From contig DBNX01000011.1 of NCBI GenBank assembly GCA_002299465.1, forward strand, positions 1 to 10,901: 10,901 nucleotides of DNA. The letters run 5' to 3'. This DNA is from Patescibacteria group bacterium UBA661 (lineage in GTDB: Bacteria; Patescibacteriota; Minisyncoccia; Phycocordibacterales; UBA918). Position 1 is the stretch's first letter; each line of letters begins with the position of its first letter. Positions 5,796 to 10,901 of the stretch are shown here, in pieces. The notes below the pieces were generated by a model. The model was not told the DNA's origin, did no database searches, and worked only from the letters and a program-made list of their open reading frames with translations. Both the position numbers and the translations under genes were made by a program.

Positions 5796-6974
5796 ATGAG
5801 CAATCTTAGCGAGGGGTATGAGGCACCACTGGAAGACGTCACTAGTGATAAGCCGAGTACTAAACCTTGGCTTCTAGCCATTGGCGCCGGTGTGACTTTG
5901 TTACTATTACTGGTCACTTACCTAATCTGGGAAAGGCAGACAGACGCTCCCCCGATTGCTCAAGAACCTCCGGGTTTTCGGGAATCGCTACAAATGAGTG
6001 TAAGCGGCGAAGATCACAAACCTTTGGAAGATTTTGTTGTGGCTCAGATTGCCGGCGGCAAAAATGATGCTGTCACCAAATCAGCCTTGTATTGGATTAA
6101 GCATCGGTTTTTTGACAATGATGGAAATATTTATGAAATCTATGATTTCATAAACAACAACCCCGAACTACACTTTCTAAAAGAAGCTGAGTTGATTTAT
6201 CCTGACATCTTTCGAAGAGTAAAAAGTCGTCAAGTACCAAGCTCGTTTGGACCAGAACCTGTTCTGGCTATGCTTGCCTACTACCAAACCCTAGACAAAC
6301 ATGGCTATGCTGACATAGCTATCTGGGGAGTGGTGGCTAATCTCTATGCTGATTTGGCGTATCAGAGCAAATTGGCGTATGAAGCCAATAAATTAACTGG
6401 CAGGGATCAGGGAAATACCGTCGCCACCCTTGAACATATGCAGAGAAAATCAGTGCTGTTCCTAGAGAAGACTAACGATTGGTTAATTCAAAACACTAGG
6501 GAGACCGGCACCTTAGAGGATCTAAAACACCTAGAAATGATCCCCGACAGCTTATTAGTCGGCTTAAATCAACACAACTCAGCTATCGAACAGTTGCGCG
6601 GTAGTGGAATTGATTTTACTACTGCTTATTCTACGAATGATATCTATGAATTTAGTTATGATTTGGCTTCAGAATTAGTCCCTCGACTTTACTTCTTTAC
6701 CAATTATGTGCGCGCTTACTCATTGGTTATAGGTGGTACTGCCACGCCGGAAAATGTTGCCACGCCTCTTAGTCGAGCAGTTCGACACGTTAGGGAGACA
6801 GATCCAACACAGTGGCGTCCTAGCGTATATCTAATAATAAACTCTCGTAATAGTAGTGGTACCGTAGGGCTATACGCACCCACAGCAGTTAGGATATTAG
6901 CTAACCTAAATCCTGACTTCAAAAACTTGCTGACAGACAAAGGGTGGACTGAGGCTGATTTTATACAACGGTAA
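5796..6974 (+). CDS. Single-pass membrane protein of unknown family
   Basis: I do not recognise a family for this 392-residue protein. It has a short acidic N-terminal tail, one transmembrane helix at about residues 25-45 (AIGAGVTLLLLLVTYLIW) and a Pro-rich linker (52-59), then a mostly helical soluble domain of about 330 residues that is probably outside the membrane. Short segments such as AYYQTLDKHGYADIAIWGVV and LYADLAYQSKLAYEANKLTG could form helical hairpins of a TPR-like type, but the repeat is not clear. No protease, transporter or nucleotide-binding motif is visible. Only 15 nt separate it from the YcaO gene, so the two are almost surely co-transcribed. It may anchor the modification enzymes or handle the membrane-anchored substrate; that is inference. 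The start codon has no Shine-Dalgarno but precedes a sensible membrane-protein N-terminus. Confidence 0.75.
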   Translation: MSNLSEGYEAPLEDVTSDKPSTKPWLLAIGAGVTLLLLLVTYLIWERQTDAPPIAQEPPGFRESLQMSVSGEDHKPLEDFVVAQIAGGKNDAVTKSALYWIKHRFFDNDGNIYEIYDFINNNPELHFLKEAELIYPDIFRRVKSRQVPSSFGPEPVLAMLAYYQTLDKHGYADIAIWGVVANLYADLAYQSKLAYEANKLTGRDQGNTVATLEHMQRKSVLFLEKTNDWLIQNTRETGTLEDLKHLEMIPDSLLVGLNQHNSAIEQLRGSGIDFTTAYSTNDIYEFSYDLASELVPRLYFFTNYVRAYSLVIGGTATPENVATPLSRAVRHVRETDPTQWRPSVYLIINSRNSSGTVGLYAPTAVRILANLNPDFKNLLTDKGWTEADFIQR

Positions 6975-6989
6975 AAACTTCGTCCCTTA

Positions 6990-8510
6990 ATGAAACTTAA
7001 ATTTAGTGACAGAACTTCCTTTATCAACACTAATAAAATCAAAAAAAGTAGCCTGTTGTACATCGGTCAGAATAATTTAGCGCACTGGCGACAGCGACTA
7101 AGGTCATGGTTGTTACGCGAAATACTTCAGGTTGACACTAACAGCAGTCTTGTAATTGCTGAGTGGGAAAATCCTTTATTAAATAAATTTGGTCTAGAAA
7201 AACTCAAACAGCTCAATCAAATTGATGATTTTTTTGAGGGTCCAGTCTTTACTGACTACCCATGGCTATACTTTTTTAGAGTAAACTTAAAAACATCTGA
7301 ATCAACCACGGATATACACGGTTGGGGTTGTTCAATAACAAAAGAAAAAAAATCAGAATCTATAAATAAAGCTATCTGGGAATCCATAGAAAGACAAGCC
7401 ACCTACTATGATCCCCTTACCAAAAAAGTAACTTATCCTAATTTTATTCAAGGCAACGCAGCTTGGTTGTATGAACTAGTCCCACATTTTACTAGTAAGC
7501 AAATCAAATCTGACGCCCAACTAGTCGGTAGGGCTGCTGACTTAGAAAAAACTACGGGTTTTTACGCCAACTGTTTAACCTCTGGTTCCAAGCAATTTTT
7601 GCCGATCAGTTGCTTTTACTGGGGACGAGAACTCTCTCGAAAAGAAAAAATTCTGCACGATATCACTAGTAGCGGTAACGGCGGTGGCTCTACTAGAGAG
7701 CATGCTTTGCTGTCTGGTTTATACGAACTGATAGAACGAGATCTCTTTCTCCTCTATTGGCTAGCTGGAGTACCACCCCAACCCATCGAGATAACCACCG
7801 AAGAAGGAGATCTTTTCAATCATATTAGAGAGGCTAAAAGTCGTTATAACCTAGAAGTTTATTTTCTTAAACTTCAGTACGATTTACCAATCCCTGTCGT
7901 TATTTGTGTAATAATTGATCCCATTCTAAAAAAGATATCGATGGGTGGCAAGGCGTCGCTTTGTGCGCGTGAATGTTTATCTTCATCCTACAAAGAAGCT
8001 TTGTTTATTCTGAACTTAATTAGAAACCGTGAAGTTAGGGTTGAAGAATCATTTTTAGATAACTTAATTAAAAAAAACCAGTGGGGTAATCCGGGCATAA
8101 ACATAGTAACCAGAACTAATTTATACTGCTCTGATCTGGGTATAGCTACCGTAAAAAACTTGTGGTTAAAGCCGCTAACACCAGCTATCTCCGCTCAGTC
8201 TTTCCTGGAACAGTCTATCTCTTTCCCCAGTCACAAATCGGAGCTAAAGTTTGTAACAGACGCTTTCAAAAAATTAGTAAGAGAAAAAGGTGAAGGTTAT
8301 CATATCTATGAACATTATTTTGAGTCTGAGCTGACCCGTCTCTTTGAATCACACGTGGCCGGTGCTTTCGTGCCAGCTTTCCTCAAATTGCATCTTAATG
8401 AGCATTATGTTACGCCAATCTCCGATCGTCTTTGGTCTTTTGCCAGAGATAATGGTCTAAACGTCACCAGTGAAGCTGACTTAAATCCTTTACCTCATTT
8501 TTTTCCTTAA
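6990..8510 (+). CDS. YcaO-domain azoline-forming cyclodehydratase
   Basis: YcaO enzymes of the TOMM type use ATP to activate a peptide backbone amide and convert Cys, Ser or Thr into thiazoline or oxazoline rings. The 506-residue protein has a unique N-terminal region (1-90), then the YcaO fold: GWG (111-113), the nucleotide/Mg helix AIWESIER (128-135), GNGGGSTREHAL...YELIERD (229-251) and GGKASL with a following EAL helix (319-338). It ends with NPLPHFFP, close to the Pro-rich C-terminus typical of peptide-modifying YcaO proteins, though the middle proline of the usual PxPxP pattern is Phe. No E1-like or ocin-ThiF partner is fused or adjacent, and I see no leader-recognition domain, so substrate binding must be done differently. 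It lies 15 nt after the membrane protein gene and 11 nt before the SagB-type gene. Thioamidation or another YcaO reaction is possible, but the dehydrogenase neighbour favours azole formation. Confidence 0.9.
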   Translation: MKLKFSDRTSFINTNKIKKSSLLYIGQNNLAHWRQRLRSWLLREILQVDTNSSLVIAEWENPLLNKFGLEKLKQLNQIDDFFEGPVFTDYPWLYFFRVNLKTSESTTDIHGWGCSITKEKKSESINKAIWESIERQATYYDPLTKKVTYPNFIQGNAAWLYELVPHFTSKQIKSDAQLVGRAADLEKTTGFYANCLTSGSKQFLPISCFYWGRELSRKEKILHDITSSGNGGGSTREHALLSGLYELIERDLFLLYWLAGVPPQPIEITTEEGDLFNHIREAKSRYNLEVYFLKLQYDLPIPVVICVIIDPILKKISMGGKASLCARECLSSSYKEALFILNLIRNREVRVEESFLDNLIKKNQWGNPGINIVTRTNLYCSDLGIATVKNLWLKPLTPAISAQSFLEQSISFPSHKSELKFVTDAFKKLVREKGEGYHIYEHYFESELTRLFESHVAGAFVPAFLKLHLNEHYVTPISDRLWSFARDNGLNVTSEADLNPLPHFFP

Positions 8511-8521
8511 AATTACAAAAT

Positions 8522-9256
8522 ATGTTTCTATTTGAACATTACATACAAAAAACCAAATCTGTTTTTGCTGCCATTAAACCCATGGCTCCAGTTGCTGACT
8601 GGCCAGAGGAATGGAAAATCACTTACGCTAAAACTTATCCGCGCTTTAAACTAATTCAATTACCAAAACCGACTGATGCACAAAACAGTATCTCTCTGTG
8701 GTCGGCTTTAACAAAACGTCAATCGCAACGCCAGTTTACCAACCAACTGTCTGCACAGACACTGTCTGACTGGCTATATTACACTCTAGGAACAAAATCC
8801 CCTATCGTTGACGATGAATCTCCAAGACGAATGTACCCAAGCGGCGGTGCTCTCTATCCGCACGAAGCTTACCTTTTAATCTTAAAGCCAATGGCTGATA
8901 TTATTCCCGGAGTTTATCATTACGATCTAAAAAGCCACGGGCTTCGCTTAATAAACCCAGAGACTATCACTACCGAAGAACTAGTGGCGGCTACCGGTCA
9001 AAATCATTTAAGTAGCGCCCAGGGGGTTTTGTTTTTAACTGGAATCTGGCAAAGAAATTCTAAAAAGTATGGTGAACTTGCTTATAAGTTTCTCCTCATT
9101 GAAGCGGGTGGTATAATGCACAATGCTGGCTTAAATGCTACCGCTCTTAATTTCAGTACTTGCCAAGTCGGCTCCTTTGCTAGCGATTTGGCAGAGTCAC
9201 TGCTCGGTATTGATGGCTATCAAGAAATTGTTGTACATCAGCTGTTTTTTGGTTAA
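8522..9256 (+). CDS. SagB-type FMN-dependent azoline dehydrogenase
   Basis: SagB/McbC-type nitroreductase-fold flavoenzymes oxidise the thiazoline/oxazoline rings made by a YcaO partner to aromatic thiazoles/oxazoles, using FMN. The 244-residue protein shows the hallmarks: RQSQRQF (66-72), equivalent to the RRSxRxF phosphate-binding start of the family, RRMYPSGGALYPHEAY (102-117), and KYGELAYKFLLIEAG (182-196). The lysine and tyrosine of the KYGELAY segment sit where the family has its catalytic K/Y pair, but I cannot confirm the role from one sequence. Length is normal for a stand-alone SagB. It is the last gene of the rightward operon, 11 nt after YcaO, and ends before a strong shared terminator. 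No membrane segment is seen, so it should be cytoplasmic. The start ATG has no clear Shine-Dalgarno, like its neighbours. Confidence 0.9.
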   Translation: MFLFEHYIQKTKSVFAAIKPMAPVADWPEEWKITYAKTYPRFKLIQLPKPTDAQNSISLWSALTKRQSQRQFTNQLSAQTLSDWLYYTLGTKSPIVDDESPRRMYPSGGALYPHEAYLLILKPMADIIPGVYHYDLKSHGLRLINPETITTEELVAATGQNHLSSAQGVLFLTGIWQRNSKKYGELAYKFLLIEAGGIMHNAGLNATALNFSTCQVGSFASDLAESLLGIDGYQEIVVHQLFFG

Positions 9257-9310
9257 ATCAAGACAGCGCCGTCCTTCCTGCGAGTAATACCTTTGTCGGG
9301 TGCGCGGATT

Positions 9311-9361
9311 AAGTACAAAAAAGCACCGCGCCCCTTTGGGGCGCGGTGCTTTTTTGTACTT
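9311..9361. terminator. Perfect 24-bp bidirectional terminator between convergent operons
   Basis: A 24-base arm (9311-9334) is exactly complementary to 9338-9361 across a TTT loop. The inner 12 bp are GC-rich (GCACCGCGCCCC), flanked by an A6 tract on the left and a T6 tract on the right, so each strand yields a stable hairpin followed by a U-run. It lies 55 bp after the SagB-type stop and 16 bp after the rpsJ stop and should end both transcripts. Confidence 0.93.
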
Positions 9362-9376
9362 TGTAGCAAGAGAAAC

Positions 9377-9727
9377 TTACATCATCTTCACATCAATGTT
9401 CACTCCTGACGGCAGTGACAAATTAGTGAGAGCCTCGACCACCTTTGGTCCTGGGTTTAAGATGTCAATCACTCGTTTGTGTGTTCGCATCTCGAATTGT
9501 TCTCGCGCATCTTTATAGACGAACGTCGAACGGTTGACTGTATACTTCTTAATCTCAGTTGGTAGCGGGATTGGCCCTACCACTTTTGCATCGAAGCGTA
9601 ATGCGGTGTCAATAATTTGCTTCACACTCGCATCCAGAATCTTACTCTCGTAAGCCCTGACTCGAATCCGCAATTTATTGATTTCGCTACTAGCTTTGAG
9701 GTCTTTTTTTGTAGTTTCTGTTGCCAT
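9377..9727 (-). CDS. rpsJ: 30S ribosomal protein S10
   Basis: S10 is a component of the small-subunit head and, in other bacteria, the NusE antitermination factor. The 116-residue protein carries the family signature strongly: KLRIRVRAYESKILD (18-32), VVGPIPLPT (49-57), YTV (62-64) and the EMRTHKRVIDI segment (79-89). It has an N-terminal extension of roughly 16 residues, rich in Lys, Thr and Glu, compared with E. coli S10 (103 residues). It lies 28 nt after the tuf stop, so the two are co-transcribed in the common str-to-S10 order. Instead of continuing into rplC and the rest of the S10 operon, transcription ends at the strong hairpin just downstream. The start ATG lacks a Shine-Dalgarno, but extending further upstream would run into the intergenic gap. 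Confidence 0.97.
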   Translation of the reverse strand: MATETTKKDLKASSEINKLRIRVRAYESKILDASVKQIIDTALRFDAKVVGPIPLPTEIKKYTVNRSTFVYKDAREQFEMRTHKRVIDILNPGPKVVEALTNLSLPSGVNIDVKMM

Positions 9728-9755
9728 GTTGTAAAGCCAAAGGGCTGAATAAACT

Positions 9756-10901
9756 CTAAGCTACGATTTTAGTAACCACGCCAGCACCAACTGTTTTACC
9801 ACCTTCGCGAATCGCAAAGTTTTGTTGTTCTTCTAGGGCGACTGGTGCTACCAATTTTACCTTGAAAGTAGCGGTGTCGCCTGGCATTACCATTTCAACA
9901 CCCTCTTTGAGAGTTACTTCACCGGTAACGTCAGTTGTCCGAACGTAAAATTGTGGTTTGTAACCAGAGAAGAATGGTGTGTGGCGACCGCCCTCGTCTT
10001 TCGAAAGAACGTACACCTCGGCCTCAAACTCAGTATGCGGAGTAACCGAACCCTTCTTTGCCAACACTTGTCCGCGGTGAATATCGTCTTTCTTGGTACC
10101 ACGCAAGAGAATACCCGCGTTGTCACCAGCCTGGGCTTGATCTAGTGATTTGTTGAACATTTCAACACCAGTCACGGTAGTAACGGCGGTGTTCTTGATG
10201 CCAACAATCTCAACTTCCTCACCCACTTTTACTGCACCACGCTCCACGCGACCAGTCACCACCGTACCACGACCTTCAATCGAGAAGATGTCCTCAATTG
10301 GCATCAAAAACGGCTTATCGAGATCACGCGCTGGAGTTGGGAAATAGGTGTCCATCGCATCAGCGAGCTCAATAATCTTGTCTCCCCACTCTGAGGTTGG
10401 GTTTTCCAGGCCTTTCAGACCAGAACCTTTAATCACTGGCGCATTAGCACCATCAAAACCATTCTTGGTAAGCAGTTCACGCAATTCCTCTTCCACCAAC
10501 ATAATCATCTCCTCATCGTCAACCATATCGCACTTGTTGAGGAAAACAATAATGCGTGGTACACCAACTTGCTTAGCGAGAAGCACGTGTTCTCGAGTCT
10601 GTGGCATCGCACCATCAGTAGCTGCCACTACCAAGACTGCACCGTCCATCTGAGCGGCACCGGTAATCATATTCTTGATGTAGTCAGCGTGCCCTGGAGC
10701 GTCAATGTGAGCATAGTGACGCTTTGGCGTTTCGTATTCTGAGTGTGAGAGCGAAATAGTAATACCACGTGCTTTTTCTTCTGGCGCCTTGTCGATTTCA
10801 TCAACTCCTTTAGTGGTAGCTGAGTAACCATTGCCCCGAGCGTGTAAAACGTTAAGAATCGCCGCGGTAAGAGTGGTCTTACCGTGGTCAACGTGACCAA
10901 T
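9756..10901 (-). CDS. tuf: Elongation factor Tu, N-terminus cut by the window edge
   Basis: EF-Tu is the GTPase that brings aminoacyl-tRNA to the ribosome. The frame stays open from the stop (9756-9758) to the window edge, giving 381 residues; only about a dozen N-terminal residues are missing. Visible motifs are the P-loop GHVDHGKT (residues 2-9 of the visible part), the switch I ARGITI (44-49), DAPGH (67-71; most bacteria have DCPGH), NKCD for guanine recognition, and full domains 2 and 3 including RTTDVTG and the terminal VVTKIVA. It is followed by rpsJ in the same direction. The ATG at 10668-10670 is internal and not the start. Confidence 0.98.
   Translation of the reverse strand: MGHVDHGKTTLTAAILNVLHARGNGYSATTKGVDEIDKAPEEKARGITISLSHSEYETPKRHYAHIDAPGHADYIKNMITGAAQMDGAVLVVAATDGAMPQTREHVLLAKQVGVPRIIVFLNKCDMVDDEEMIMLVEEELRELLTKNGFDGANAPVIKGSGLKGLENPTSEWGDKIIELADAMDTYFPTPARDLDKPFLMPIEDIFSIEGRGTVVTGRVERGAVKVGEEVEIVGIKNTAVTTVTGVEMFNKSLDQAQAGDNAGILLRGTKKDDIHRGQVLAKKGSVTPHTEFEAEVYVLSKDEGGRHTPFFSGYKPQFYVRTTDVTGEVTLKEGVEMVMPGDTATFKVKLVAPVALEEQQNFAIREGGKTVGAGVVTKIVA

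Noticed and set aside
6716..7063. 115-residue open frame on the minus strand across the membrane protein-YcaO junction
   Set aside because: It is antisense to two well-supported genes, and its Leu/Ser-rich translation has no domain.
9914..10653. Several open frames of 64-101 residues on both strands within tuf
   Set aside because: They are alternative-frame shadows of the strongly conserved EF-Tu coding sequence.
1..10901. CRISPR arrays, tRNA or rRNA genes, insertion sequences and attachment-site repeats
   Set aside because: I looked for spaced direct repeats, tRNA arms, transposase motifs and paired terminal repeats and saw none.

Overview
The window looks like a chromosome segment of a small-genome bacterium, most likely from the Candidate Phyla Radiation (Patescibacteria). 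I infer this from the S10 and EF-Tu sequences at the right end (for example DAPGH instead of the usual DCPGH in EF-Tu), the lack of Shine-Dalgarno sites before most genes, and modest G+C. UGG encodes Trp and TGA is used as a stop, so nothing suggests UGA recoding. The phylum call rests on reading alone and is not proven.

Layout, left to right. At 1-183 there is a possible 3' end of a rightward gene, small hairpins and a terminator. At 184-1254 (minus) is a lipoprotein gene that stands out by higher G+C and the only strong Shine-Dalgarno site. At 1534-3420 (minus) is a 628-residue fusion of an AMMECR1-like domain and a helical, probably alpha/alpha-toroid domain. At 3527-3793 (minus) is an 88-residue peptide with a membrane/signal-like N-terminus and a short Cys/Gly/Ser-rich tail. 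A palindrome-rich divergent control region (3794-3972) separates it from four plus-strand genes: a phosphoribosyltransferase fused to a PQQ-like beta-propeller (3973-5679), a single-pass membrane protein of unknown family (5796-6974), a YcaO-type cyclodehydratase (6990-8510) and a SagB-type flavin dehydrogenase (8522-9256). A perfect 24-bp inverted repeat, a two-way terminator, then separates this from the convergent housekeeping genes rpsJ (9377-9727) and tuf (9756 to the window edge).

Interpretation. YcaO plus SagB is the classic enzyme pair for turning Cys/Ser/Thr residues of a ribosomal peptide into thiazole/oxazole rings (azol(in)e-containing RiPPs, or TOMMs). The 88-residue peptide is the obvious substrate candidate: it lies divergently in the same block and carries C, S and T in a Gly-rich tail after a possible Ala-Ala or Gly-Gly cleavage point. 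The set is unusual: no E1-like/ocin-ThiF partner, recognisable leader-binding domain, transporter or protease is seen in the window, while an AMMECR1-toroid fusion, a phosphoribosyltransferase-propeller fusion and an unknown membrane protein are present. I propose that 1534-9256 is a non-canonical RiPP system making a membrane-associated or exported azol(in)e peptide. Family assignments for YcaO, SagB, S10, EF-Tu, the phosphoribosyltransferase and the propeller are firm by motif; the joint function is inference.
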